From contig JAFAGI010000004.1 of the NCBI GenBank assembly GCA_023422835.1, positions 1 to 64,000 on the forward strand: 64,000 nt of DNA, given 5' to 3'. Below, in pieces: positions 9,052 through 18,312 of this stretch; position 1 is the first letter of the stretch, and every line of letters begins with the position of its first letter. The stretch is from Bacteroidota bacterium. Lineage in GTDB: Bacteria; Bacteroidota; Bacteroidia; Chitinophagales; Chitinophagaceae. The notes beneath the pieces were generated by a model, which made no database searches, had not been told where the DNA came from, and saw only the letters and a list, made by a program, of their open reading frames with translations. The position numbers and the translations under genes were made by a program.

Positions 9052-12000
9052 ATGAAACAAACTCGTTCGCTTATTAGATGTGGAATTTTTTTATTCCTGT
9101 CGATGTTTTTTGTGGCTTCATATAGCCAACAAACCCAGAGAGTCAGCGGGACTATATCTGACTCTACAGGTCAGGGTATTCCAAACGTATCTGTAAATGT
9201 AAAAGGAAGAGCTACGGGCGTGGTGTCTAATTCGTCAGGGACTTATTCTATTTCTGCTAATAACGGAGATATTCTCGAATTTTCTTCAGTTGGTTTTTCC
9301 ACCGAGGAAAGAACAGTTAATGGTCCTACCCTAAACGTTACATTGTCTTCTTATATTGAATCTGCCGGGGACGAAATCGTAGTAGTTGGATACGGAACCA
9401 TGCGTAAATCAGATCTTACTGGATCTATCTCTGTGGCAAAGGGAAGCGATATTATAAAATCTCAATCCTTTAATGCTCTGGAAGGATTAAAAGGCAAAGC
9501 CGCCGGAGTGAATATTTTTTCCAACACAGGGCAACCTGGCGGTGAAATGCGCGTTGTTATTCGAGGTTTGGCTACTATTAATGCGTCAGCAAATCCTTTG
9601 TATGTGGTTGACGGAGTAGTTATGTCAAACTTCCAGTTTCTTAATCCCAATGATATTCAATCTATTGAAGTTTTAAAAGACGCATCATCTGCTGCTATAT
9701 ACGGTGCCCGTGGAGCAAACGGTGTTATTCTTGTAACAACCAAACGTGGCGTTCGCGGAGGTGCGCAAATCTCTTATGACGGTTCTGTATCGGTAGGTAA
9801 AATGGCAAGATATATGGATGTCATGGATTCTAACGAATGGATGGCCGCTTTTAAACAAGGCTTGGAAAATGCCAATGCATGGCAAAATAAAAATTTCACA
9901 ACTGATCTATCACAATTATTTACAGATCCTGACTTATTTAATGCTGATGGTACACCAAAATATAATACAGACTGGCAGAAAGAAGCCTCTCGGACTGCTA
10001 TTTCTCATAACCACCAAATCAATATTCAACGTGGCGGAGAAAATTCGTCAGTTGGAGCATTTTTAAACTATACCGATCAGCAAGGTATTCTGCATAACAC
10101 TTATTTTAAACGCGTAAATGCAAAATTAGCTTATGACGATAAACCAACCAAATGGTTATCAACGGGCGTTAATTTGTTAGTCAATCATACATGGGGTAAT
10201 AGAACTTCTGATAATCCCTACGGACAGGGTGCATTGCGTACAATGATAGAACAGCTACCCTTTCTACCTGTTAGATTAGCAAATGGAATGTTTGCGCAAA
10301 CAAATAATGTAAAAACAACAGCTATCCCATTAGATAAAAATAATCCCGGCGGCCCAACACAGAATTTTAGTCCGGAAGGAGTGGGCAATCCGGTAGAGTT
10401 GCTTGAGCGGATTCGTTCAATGCAATACAGATCACAGATTTTTGGTAATGCGGCTCTTACTTTTCACCTTACAAAAGACTTGGAATTAAAAACGCAATTA
10501 GGGGTAGATTATCAAAACAACCGCAATTCCAATTATACACCATTTACTCCACGTCCATTAATCAATCAAAACTCCGAAGGGACAGCTTCCGGCTCAAATT
10601 CTGCTACATTTTACTGGCAGGAAGAAACTTACCTGACTTATAAAAAGCTCATCAGCAAGCACTCTATCAATGCCATGGCGGGTATGTCGTGGCAGGAATA
10701 TGTTTATAACTATTTTTCAGCTTCTGACAGCAAATACGTAGATGATTATTTTGGTTTTTATAATTTGGGTAAAGGCACCAATCGTCCTTCAGTTGGCAGC
10801 GATTATGATAAATGGGCAATGAATTCTTATTTCTTGCGCGCTGCATATTCATATGACAGCAAATACATGGCTACAGTAACAGGACGCTACGACGGTTCAT
10901 CTAAATTCGGACAAAACAATAAATATGCATTTTTTCCGTCGTTAGGTTTTGGCTGGTTGGTTTCTAACGAAACTTTTATGCAAAATGCCCCAGCTATTAG
11001 CCGGTTGAAACTGCATACTTCTATTGGAGCAACCGGAAATTCTGAAATAGGCACCTATGCTTCATTGGCACGTGTAGGCCAATCAAATACAATTATAGGC
11101 AATGCTTTGCAGGTAGTTTCTTATCTGGAAAACATGCCTAACCCTGATTTGAAATGGGAAAGAACCCTTCAGTGGGATGCCGGAATTGATCTTGGATTAC
11201 TCCAAAATCGCCTGAATCTTGAGCTGTCTTATTATTATAAATATACTTCTGATTTGCTCCTTAGTCGTCCGTTACCATTATCAACAGGCTTCTCCGCTGT
11301 AATGGATAACATTGGATCGGTTTCTAATAGAGGTGTTGACCTATTGTTAACGGCTCACCCCGTGCAGACAAATGATTTCAATTGGACTTCAACAGTTAAC
11401 TTGGGTTACAATAAAAACCGTGTTGAAAAATTGGATGAAGCTGCATCCATTGACCCAATTTCCGGCAAACGACAAATTACTACCGATGGGTTTGTAGGTT
11501 ACGATATGCTTATTCGCGAGGGCGAAGAACTGTCTTCTTTCTTTGGATATAAAAGAGCTGGGATATACGATGGAATACCCGCTAATTGGGACCCTCAAAC
11601 GATGAATATTCCTACTATTATTGGCGAAAAAGTTACCTATAAAGAACGCCAGATTCTAGGTCATGGTCTGCCTCGTTGGATGGGCTCTTTTATAAATACC
11701 TTTAATTACAAGGGACTTGATCTGACCGTTGATTTACAATTCACTTGGGGGGTACAAGTGATGCAGGAGTTTTTCCATTCAACAGAAGGTCGATTCCTAA
11801 CAAGTGGAATTGACCGGCTTTACAAAGATGCATGGCACCCAACATTAAATCCAAATGGTACGGCTCAGGCAATCCGCTTAGCGAACTTTGGTATGGGAAG
11901 CAATGCAAATGCCGATGATACATGGATTGCAGACGGTTCTTATTTGCGAGGAAATTTGATTCAGTTAGGTTATACATTTACACCTGATGTTATTAGAACA

Positions 12001-12189
12001 GTAGGCTTTTCAGCATTGCGTTTATATGCGAACCTAAACAATGCTTTCTTAATCACTTCTTCTGATTATTTAGGATATGATCCAGACAACTCTTCTCGTT
12101 TAGGAGATAATAAGTGGGGGGCAAATCGCCAGTTCTTTACTTATCCGAGGGCTAGAACATTTACATTTGGCGCTAATATTACATTTTAA
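9052..12189 (+). CDS. SusC/RagA-family TonB-linked outer-membrane transporter (no STN domain)
   Basis: The 1045-residue protein has a signal peptide (residues 1-26), a carboxypeptidase-regulatory-like domain at about 28-102, and the TonB-box region IVVVGYG at 109-115. A plug and a barrel ending in NITF follow. Unlike the first SusC it lacks the STN domain, so it should transport without signalling to FecR. Its SusD partner begins 18 bases downstream. The presence of two SusCD pairs with one glycosidase suggests import of more than one oligosaccharide size or linkage; this is inference. Confidence 0.95.
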   Translation: MKQTRSLIRCGIFLFLSMFFVASYSQQTQRVSGTISDSTGQGIPNVSVNVKGRATGVVSNSSGTYSISANNGDILEFSSVGFSTEERTVNGPTLNVTLSSYIESAGDEIVVVGYGTMRKSDLTGSISVAKGSDIIKSQSFNALEGLKGKAAGVNIFSNTGQPGGEMRVVIRGLATINASANPLYVVDGVVMSNFQFLNPNDIQSIEVLKDASSAAIYGARGANGVILVTTKRGVRGGAQISYDGSVSVGKMARYMDVMDSNEWMAAFKQGLENANAWQNKNFTTDLSQLFTDPDLFNADGTPKYNTDWQKEASRTAISHNHQINIQRGGENSSVGAFLNYTDQQGILHNTYFKRVNAKLAYDDKPTKWLSTGVNLLVNHTWGNRTSDNPYGQGALRTMIEQLPFLPVRLANGMFAQTNNVKTTAIPLDKNNPGGPTQNFSPEGVGNPVELLERIRSMQYRSQIFGNAALTFHLTKDLELKTQLGVDYQNNRNSNYTPFTPRPLINQNSEGTASGSNSATFYWQEETYLTYKKLISKHSINAMAGMSWQEYVYNYFSASDSKYVDDYFGFYNLGKGTNRPSVGSDYDKWAMNSYFLRAAYSYDSKYMATVTGRYDGSSKFGQNNKYAFFPSLGFGWLVSNETFMQNAPAISRLKLHTSIGATGNSEIGTYASLARVGQSNTIIGNALQVVSYLENMPNPDLKWERTLQWDAGIDLGLLQNRLNLELSYYYKYTSDLLLSRPLPLSTGFSAVMDNIGSVSNRGVDLLLTAHPVQTNDFNWTSTVNLGYNKNRVEKLDEAASIDPISGKRQITTDGFVGYDMLIREGEELSSFFGYKRAGIYDGIPANWDPQTMNIPTIIGEKVTYKERQILGHGLPRWMGSFINTFNYKGLDLTVDLQFTWGVQVMQEFFHSTEGRFLTSGIDRLYKDAWHPTLNPNGTAQAIRLANFGMGSNANADDTWIADGSYLRGNLIQLGYTFTPDVIRTVGFSALRLYANLNNAFLITSSDYLGYDPDNSSRLGDNKWGANRQFFTYPRARTFTFGANITF

Positions 12190-12207
12190 CTTATAAATTG
12201 TACTAAT

Positions 12208-13842
12208 ATGAAATTACATAAAATACATATAGTTGCTATACTCTTCCTAGGAGCGTCTTCAATGCTATTGAGCTCCTGTAATAAATTTTTGGAAGAAAAC
12301 CCTTTAGATACAAAAGTTGCTACTCAATTCTGGAAAACCGCTTCTGACGCGAAATCTGCAGTAAACGGACTTTATTTTGGTGGGGTACCTTATCTACACA
12401 ATATAGATGTAGATGGAGGCTGGACACCAAAAGCTACCATGTGGGGAGGTGTAATGTCCGGGCTGTTTGTTGACAAACGAAAAGACAGAACATTTACAAA
12501 CGCATCTGAAAATGGCACTTTCAATATAGAATCTTTTAACTCTACTGCACAAAAACTATGGAGCGAATATTATATTGGTATTTCCCGTGCTAATTTTGTA
12601 ATTGCCAATGCACCTAAAATGGCTGGTGTATTAGATGAAGCTACGATGAATAATTATTTGGCGCAGGGTAAATTTTTCCGCGCTTTGGCCTACTTTTCTT
12701 TAGTGAAAGATTTCGGAGACGTTCCTTTGATTTCAGAGCCCTATACATCTACCGAAGGAATATTTAAGGAACGTACACCTGCTGTAGATATCTATAAGTT
12801 TATTGAGAAAGACTTACTGGAAATTGCCGAAGGAAGTGCATTACCCAATAAAGCTTTTTACGATAATGGAGCTTATGTGACGAAACCTATGGCACAGTCA
12901 CTGTTAGCACAAGTTTATCTACAATGGGCAGGGGCACCTCTCAATGGCGGTATAGAATACTACACCAAAGCAGCGGATATGGCTAAAAAGGTAATTACCG
13001 GAGGTCAACATACGCTGATTGACCCTAATGGCACCACAAATGGACGTAATTCAGCATATAATATTATTAAAACGACAAAGTCTTCAAATGAAATCATTTA
13101 TGCTAAAGAGTATGACATGACGAACTTCAACGTAGGCAACTCCTACGCTGTTCGCTCAATCGGAGCCGATGCTTTCCAATGGAAAGACACGGGTAACAAG
13201 AACGTCTTCAAACCGGGAGGCGATGTGTTATACAACGCCTATCTGCCCAGTAATATACTAATCAACAGCTACGCATCTAATGATATTCGTGGCATGGAAA
13301 AGCAATTCTTCTTCCGAGAATTTACTGATGCAACCAATCTTACACATACTTTAAACAATATAGGAAACTGGGCATGGTTTGATTCAACAGGATTGGTAAA
13401 CGGTCGCGATGGTGACTACAACATGCCGATAATTCGATATGCTGAAATCCTGTTAATTGCAGCTGAGGGTTTGGCAAGGACAGGGCAGGAAGCAGAAGCC
13501 AGAGGCTATCTAAATCAGGTACGTAAACGTGCCGGATTAACTGATGAAACTGCAAGTGGCAGTGCCCTCATACAATCTATATTGACTGAACGTTTCCATG
13601 AATTTCCTTTAGAATTTAAAATTTGGGATGATATTCGTCGTACGCGTCTTTACCCCGAAGAAGATGGAGCGAGATCAGGAAGGTTGAAATGGACACCTCT
13701 TGCAAGCGCTAAAATTCAAAACAAGCCAGAGGGTGTTGTTAAGGTTGGAGCAATTCCTGAGCATGCTTTACTCTGGCCCATTCCGTTAAGAGAAATGCAA
13801 GCCAATCCATCTTTGAAAAATCAAAACCCGGGATGGAATTAA
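12208..13842 (+). CDS. SusD/RagB-family glycan-binding outer-membrane lipoprotein
   Basis: The 544-residue lipoprotein has a lipobox ending at Cys24 (MLLSSC) followed by the SusD-typical NKFLEENP. The conserved C-terminal blocks ERFHEFPLEFKIWDDIRR and NPSLKNQNPGWN are present. It pairs with the STN-less SusC immediately upstream and is followed by a terminator. It has the family's usual length and no sign of damage. Confidence 0.95.
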   Translation: MKLHKIHIVAILFLGASSMLLSSCNKFLEENPLDTKVATQFWKTASDAKSAVNGLYFGGVPYLHNIDVDGGWTPKATMWGGVMSGLFVDKRKDRTFTNASENGTFNIESFNSTAQKLWSEYYIGISRANFVIANAPKMAGVLDEATMNNYLAQGKFFRALAYFSLVKDFGDVPLISEPYTSTEGIFKERTPAVDIYKFIEKDLLEIAEGSALPNKAFYDNGAYVTKPMAQSLLAQVYLQWAGAPLNGGIEYYTKAADMAKKVITGGQHTLIDPNGTTNGRNSAYNIIKTTKSSNEIIYAKEYDMTNFNVGNSYAVRSIGADAFQWKDTGNKNVFKPGGDVLYNAYLPSNILINSYASNDIRGMEKQFFFREFTDATNLTHTLNNIGNWAWFDSTGLVNGRDGDYNMPIIRYAEILLIAAEGLARTGQEAEARGYLNQVRKRAGLTDETASGSALIQSILTERFHEFPLEFKIWDDIRRTRLYPEEDGARSGRLKWTPLASAKIQNKPEGVVKVGAIPEHALLWPIPLREMQANPSLKNQNPGWN

Positions 13843-13856
13843 ATACATAAATTATA

Positions 13857-13890
13857 AAACAGGTTTCGGAATTCCGAGACCTTGTTTTTT
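13857..13890 (+). terminator. Rho-independent terminator after the second SusCD pair
   Basis: An 11-12 base-pair stem (ACAGGTTTCGG with CCGAGACCTTGT, including a G-T pair and one bulge) has the loop AATT and is followed by six T. It ends the second SusCD transcript before the repeat element that leads into the GH92 gene. Confidence 0.8.
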
Positions 13891-13965
13891 AAACCCTGCC
13901 TTTATCTTTACTACGAAAAACCCCTTTTTATATTTTACCTTTAGGCGCGTAATTTTTTAATTCCT

Positions 13966-14082
13966 TATACACATGAAATAGCCATAAAGATTAAGCATCT
14001 ATACCAACCGGGAATGAATATGGAATCTAAAAATCTGGTTATTCCGTGTGACAACTGAAAAACAAATAATTATATACACATG
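13966..14082 (+). repeat. Dispersed hairpin-ended intergenic repeat, copy A (leads into GH92 start codon)
   Basis: This copy carries near-palindromic ends: CACATGAAATAGCC at 13970-13983 can pair with GGTTATTCCGTGTG at 14037-14050, with two G-U pairs and one mismatch. An inner hairpin (AGAT...ATCT) lies just inside the left end. The 13-mer TATACACATGAAA stands at both 13966 and 14073, and the second instance contains the GH92 start codon. Related copies lie at 18229, 18346, 41131 (minus) and 55935. It may be a 5' leader RNA or a small non-autonomous mobile repeat. Confidence 0.75.
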
Positions 14083-16365
14083 AAAAAACTCTTATTCTCA
14101 ATCGCTTTATTATTTTCCCTGCAAACGGTTTTTGCCCAGGTTAATTCATTTCCCGAAAGCCCGGTAGATTTTGTGAACCCGCTGATGGGCACCATGTCTA
14201 AATTTGAAATGTCAAACGGTAATACCTACCCGGCAATCGGTATGCCCTGGGGTATGAACCTCTGGACTCCGCATACCAACAAGATGGGCGATGGCTGGGC
14301 CTATCAATACACGGCCGACAAAATCAAAGGCTTTAAACAAACACATCAACCCTCTCCCTGGATGAACGACTACGGCTATTTCTCCATCATGCCCACGGTA
14401 AACAAGATGGCTTTTAAAGAAAGCGAGCGCGAAAGCTGGTTTTCCCACAAAGCAGAAGTAGCACAACCCCATTACTACAAAGTATACCTCGCAGACCATG
14501 ACGTTACTACAGAGATCACGCCTACCGAAAGAGCTGCGCGCTTCAGGTTTACATTTCCTAAAACAGACAGCGCATTTGTAGTGATCGATGCCATTGACAA
14601 GGGCTCGTACATAAAAATCATTCCGCAGGAAAATAAAATTATTGGCTACACAACCCGCAACAGCGGCGGTGTTCCCAAGAATTTCAAAAATTATTTTGTT
14701 ATCCAGTTTGACCGTCCTTTCGACTATGTAAATGGCTGGGACAATGGCAATTTTGTAAAAGCACAGGAGATCACCAGTGAACATGCAGGCGCGGTTGTAG
14801 GCTTTAAAAATATGCAGAGAGGCACTGTTGTCAACGCTAAAGTAGCTTCTTCTTTTATCAGCCATGCGCAGGCAGAGCTTAATCTGCAACAGGAAATAGG
14901 CAATAAATCTTTTGAAACAGTCAGGAGCGAAGGCAAAAAAATATGGAACGATGTGCTGGGCAAAGTAAAGGTCAGCGGCGGCGCAGAGTCGCAGGTACGC
15001 ACTTTTTATTCTTCGCTTTACCGCATGGTATTTTTTCCTTTAAGAATGTATGAAAAAAACTCTTTGGGACAGATTGTGCATTACAGCCCGCAAAACGGTG
15101 CCATAGAAAAGGGATACATGTTTGCAGGCACCGGCTTCTGGGATACCTTTAGGGCGCTCTACCCTTTTCTGCATTTTGTGTATCCTTCCATTGCCAAAGA
15201 AATGCAGGAAGGGCTTATCAATAACTTTAAAGAAGGCGGCTGGCTGCCGGAATGGTCATCTCCCGGCTATCGCGGTATTATGATAGGCAACAACTCCGCA
15301 TCCGTAGTGTCAGATGCATACCTTAAAGGCCTGAGAGGATATGATACTGAAAAATTGTGGGAAGCCCTGGTTCACGGTGCCAACAACGAAGGGCCTCACG
15401 CGACAGGACGCAGAGGCGTAGAACATTACAATAAACTTGGCTATGTGCCCAACGATGTAAATGTAAACGAAAATGTTGCCCGTACACTTGAATATGCTTA
15501 CGACGATTATGCCATCTATGCATTTGGAAAAGCTATTGGAAAACCCGCCGCGGAAACAGCTATTTACAAACAAAGAGCTATGAATTATAAAAATCTCTTT
15601 TACCCGAAACATTTATTAATGGCGCCCAAAGACAGCAAAGGAAACTTTGCCGGCTACTTTAATCCTTATTCCTGGGGCGGCGATTTTACCGAAGGCAATA
15701 GCTGGCATTATTCCTGGAGTGTATTCCAGGATATTGAAGGCCTGAAAAACCTGATGGGCGGCGATAAAAAGTTCATCAACATGTTAGACTCGGTGTTCAT
15801 AATGCCACCGGATTTTACCGGTTCACGTTACGGAGGCATAATTCATGAAATGCGCGAAATGCAGGTAATGAATATGGGGCAGTATGCACACGGCAACCAG
15901 CCTATACAGCATATGACCTATCTGTATAATTATACTTCTGAACCGTGGAAATCTCAATATTGGGTAAGAGAAGTATTGGACAGAATGTACCACTACGGCC
16001 CTGACGGGTATTGCGGCGATGAAGACAACGGACAAACTTCTGCCTGGTATGTTTTTTCGGCGCTCGGCTTTTACCCTGTAACGCCAGCAAGTACACAATA
16101 TGTAACGGCCGGGCCTTTATTTAAAAAAGCGGAAATTACTTTTGAGAATGGTAAAAAACTTACTATCAATGCACCTGCTAACAGCGCTGCCAACCGATAC
16201 GTACAAGCTATGACTTTCAACGGCAAACCCGTTACCAAAAACTACCTCGAACATTTTGATTTACAAAAGGGCGGGGTGATTAACTTTTCTATGAGTGCCA
16301 CACCCAATAAAACAAGGAATACCGGTGTAAACGCTCATCCGTTTTCCATGAGTACAGATAAATAA
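14080..16365 (+). CDS. GH92-family exo-alpha-mannosidase, secreted
   Basis: The 761-residue protein has a Sec signal peptide (about residues 1-19). GH92 hallmarks run throughout: FVNPLMGT near the N-terminus, GTGFWDTFRALYPF, EWSSPGYRGIMIGNNSA, SWHYSWSVFQD, and GDEDNGQTSAWYVFSALG near residue 645. GH92 enzymes are calcium-dependent alpha-mannosidases that trim N-glycans or mannan in the periplasm or at the surface. It is the only glycosidase in the PUL. Repeat copy A ends on its ATG. Its GC content is visibly higher than that of the SusCD genes, so it may have a different history. Confidence 0.93.
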   Translation: MKKLLFSIALLFSLQTVFAQVNSFPESPVDFVNPLMGTMSKFEMSNGNTYPAIGMPWGMNLWTPHTNKMGDGWAYQYTADKIKGFKQTHQPSPWMNDYGYFSIMPTVNKMAFKESERESWFSHKAEVAQPHYYKVYLADHDVTTEITPTERAARFRFTFPKTDSAFVVIDAIDKGSYIKIIPQENKIIGYTTRNSGGVPKNFKNYFVIQFDRPFDYVNGWDNGNFVKAQEITSEHAGAVVGFKNMQRGTVVNAKVASSFISHAQAELNLQQEIGNKSFETVRSEGKKIWNDVLGKVKVSGGAESQVRTFYSSLYRMVFFPLRMYEKNSLGQIVHYSPQNGAIEKGYMFAGTGFWDTFRALYPFLHFVYPSIAKEMQEGLINNFKEGGWLPEWSSPGYRGIMIGNNSASVVSDAYLKGLRGYDTEKLWEALVHGANNEGPHATGRRGVEHYNKLGYVPNDVNVNENVARTLEYAYDDYAIYAFGKAIGKPAAETAIYKQRAMNYKNLFYPKHLLMAPKDSKGNFAGYFNPYSWGGDFTEGNSWHYSWSVFQDIEGLKNLMGGDKKFINMLDSVFIMPPDFTGSRYGGIIHEMREMQVMNMGQYAHGNQPIQHMTYLYNYTSEPWKSQYWVREVLDRMYHYGPDGYCGDEDNGQTSAWYVFSALGFYPVTPASTQYVTAGPLFKKAEITFENGKKLTINAPANSAANRYVQAMTFNGKPVTKNYLEHFDLQKGGVINFSMSATPNKTRNTGVNAHPFSMSTDK

Positions 16366-16390
16366 ATTGTCTTTATAGAATATTGCTTAA

Positions 16391-16418
16391 AGCTGTCGAA
16401 TTTTCCGGCAGCTTTTTT
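16391..16418 (+). terminator. Terminator after the GH92 gene
   Basis: AGCTGTCG and CCGGCAGCT form a stem with one G-U pair and one bulged base around the loop AATTTT; six T then follow. It separates the PUL from the DUF1016/SGNH pair. Confidence 0.75.
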
Positions 16419-16476
16419 CTTTTATAAAGAATAGGATTCTTTCCGTAAATTAGCTGAATTTAAAAATCATTAAAGA

Positions 16477-17514
16477 ATGAAGAAACCTGAAGCCAATACC
16501 AATCAACTGGTTTCGTCTATAGTTTCTCTTATTGATAATGCCCGAAAGCGCGTTGCCGCAACAGTCAACAGTGAGCTGACAATTTTGTATTGGAATATAG
16601 GAAAGCAAATTAATGATGATATTTTAAAAAACAACAGGGCCGATTATGGAAAGGCAGTAGTGGCAGAGCTAGGAGAACAGCTCACTGCTATTTATGGCTC
16701 CGGATTCTCTAAAAGAAATTTACATAATTTTATAAAGTTCAATGAGCTATACACAGACTTAAACATTGTGCAGACACTGTCTGCACAATTAAGCTGGTCG
16801 CATATATACACCATCATTTACATTAAAGACGCTGTAAAACGCGAGTTCTACACACAAATGTGCATACATGAAAGATGGAGTGTGCGCACGTTGCAGGAAC
16901 GCATAAACAGTATGCTGTTTGAAAGAACAGCCATAAGCGCTAAACCGGAAAAAACAATTATCAACGAATTGGAAATATTAAAAAATGAAAAGAAGATTAC
17001 TCCCGATCTTACTTTTCGTGACCCTTATTTCTTAGACTTTCTGGGACTTCATGATACCTACAGCGAAAAAGATCTGGAAGCAACCATTCTTGCAAACCTC
17101 CAAAAGTTTATTATAGAGATGGGTTCAGATTTTGCTTTTTTATCACGTCAAAAAAGAATTGTGGTAGACGATGAGGATTATTATATCGACTTATTGTTTT
17201 ATCATCGTGGCCTGAGATGCCTCGTAGCTATAGACCTGAAAATTGGTAAATTTAAAGCTGCTTACAAAGGCCAGATGGAGCTATATTTGCGTTGGCTCGA
17301 AAAAAATGAAAGCAGAGAGGAAGAAAATAAACCGATTGGGCTTATTCTGTGCAGTGAAAAATCTCCTGAACAAATAAAATACCTTATGTTGGACGGCAAC
17401 TCGCCGATAAAAGTTGCAGGATATATGACCCAGCTTCCAGATCGCAAGGTATTAGAAGATAAACTTCAGAAAGCCATTCGCATTGCAGAAAATAACATTA
17501 AAAAACACTTATAG
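16477..17514 (+). CDS. YhcG/DUF1016-family PDDEXK nuclease
   Basis: The 345-residue protein has the DUF1016 N-terminal helical domain (about 10-140, with LYWNIGKQI and LSWSHIYTIIYI). A C-terminal PDDEXK nuclease domain spans about 165-330. Its likely catalytic cluster is YIDLLFYHRGLRCLVAIDLK at 236-255, giving the D...DxK signature. These proteins are nucleases often found near restriction-modification or defence genes, though the substrate is poorly known. No such partner is present here. The SGNH gene starts 2 bases after its stop, so the two are co-transcribed. Confidence 0.85.
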   Translation: MKKPEANTNQLVSSIVSLIDNARKRVAATVNSELTILYWNIGKQINDDILKNNRADYGKAVVAELGEQLTAIYGSGFSKRNLHNFIKFNELYTDLNIVQTLSAQLSWSHIYTIIYIKDAVKREFYTQMCIHERWSVRTLQERINSMLFERTAISAKPEKTIINELEILKNEKKITPDLTFRDPYFLDFLGLHDTYSEKDLEATILANLQKFIIEMGSDFAFLSRQKRIVVDDEDYYIDLLFYHRGLRCLVAIDLKIGKFKAAYKGQMELYLRWLEKNESREEENKPIGLILCSEKSPEQIKYLMLDGNSPIKVAGYMTQLPDRKVLEDKLQKAIRIAENNIKKHL

Positions 17515-17516
17515 TA

Positions 17517-18251
17517 ATGAAACAAATAATTTTTACGGTTACATCTCTTTTAGTATTCGGCATTTTATCTGCGCAGGACAGCAATACCGATTGGGCTAAC
17601 TTTGCCAAATACGCAGAAGCAAATAAAACAGTATCTCCGGGAACTGTTGTGTTTCTCGGCAATTCTATTACAGAAGGCTGGGCAAATACACATCCGCAGT
17701 TTTTTAAACAAAATAATTATACCGGCCGCGGTATAGGCGGACAAACAAGCTCGCAGATGCTGGTGCGTTTCCGTGCAGATGTTATTAACCTGAAACCTAA
17801 GGCTGTGGTGATTTTAGCGGGCACCAATGATATTGCGCGCAACACGGGATATATTGCTTTGGAAAATATTTTAGGCAATATTATTTCGATGTGTGAAATA
17901 GCAAGGGCAAACAATGTACGCGCAGTTCTTTGCTCTGCCTTGCCGGCTTATCAGTTTAGCTGGAGAAAAGAGCTGCAGCCGGCAAAGGATATTATTACTT
18001 TAAACGCCATCATAAAAGACTATGCGCAAAAGAATAATATTACATATGTAGACTATCACAGCGCTCTGAAAGATGAGCGCGACGGGTTACCGGAAAAATA
18101 TGCCGGGGACGGTGTGCATCCGAACAGCGATGCATATTTGATCATGGAAAATCTTGTACAGAAAGCGCTGTCAAACAAACCGCCCGAGAGCACAAAAAAA
18201 CAGAAAAAAGAAAGGCAATATTTATTTCAAAGAAATAACCATAAAGATTAA
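17517..18251 (+). CDS. SGNH/GDSL-family hydrolase, secreted
   Basis: The 244-residue protein has a signal peptide (1-19). The nucleophile block FLGNSITEGW gives Ser50, GTND gives oxyanion Asn104, and DGVHPN gives Asp198 and His201, so all catalytic positions are present. Members hydrolyse esters such as acetyl groups on sugars or peptidoglycan; the substrate is unknown. The stop codon and last residues (RNNHKD) are encoded inside dispersed repeat copy B. The tail after about residue 222 is lysine-rich and does not look like a conserved part of the fold. Confidence 0.88.
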   Translation: MKQIIFTVTSLLVFGILSAQDSNTDWANFAKYAEANKTVSPGTVVFLGNSITEGWANTHPQFFKQNNYTGRGIGGQTSSQMLVRFRADVINLKPKAVVILAGTNDIARNTGYIALENILGNIISMCEIARANNVRAVLCSALPAYQFSWRKELQPAKDIITLNAIIKDYAQKNNITYVDYHSALKDERDGLPEKYAGDGVHPNSDAYLIMENLVQKALSNKPPESTKKQKKERQYLFQRNNHKD

Positions 18252-18312
18252 GTATCTACACCACCGGCGATAAGTATAAAATATAAAAATACAGGTTATT
18301 CCATGTGGGTAA
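18229..18312 (+). repeat. Dispersed hairpin-ended repeat, copy B
   Basis: GAAATAACC at the left pairs with GGTTATTCC at the right except for one mismatch. The inner AGAT...ATCT hairpin is kept. The left end overlaps the 3' end of the SGNH gene and supplies its stop codon. Copy C follows in tandem on the same strand. Confidence 0.7.

Noticed and set aside
14212..14889. 225-residue frame on the minus strand inside GH92
   Set aside because: It lies opposite a clear GH92 frame with conserved motifs, has no homology I can see, and shows the composition expected of a shadow frame.
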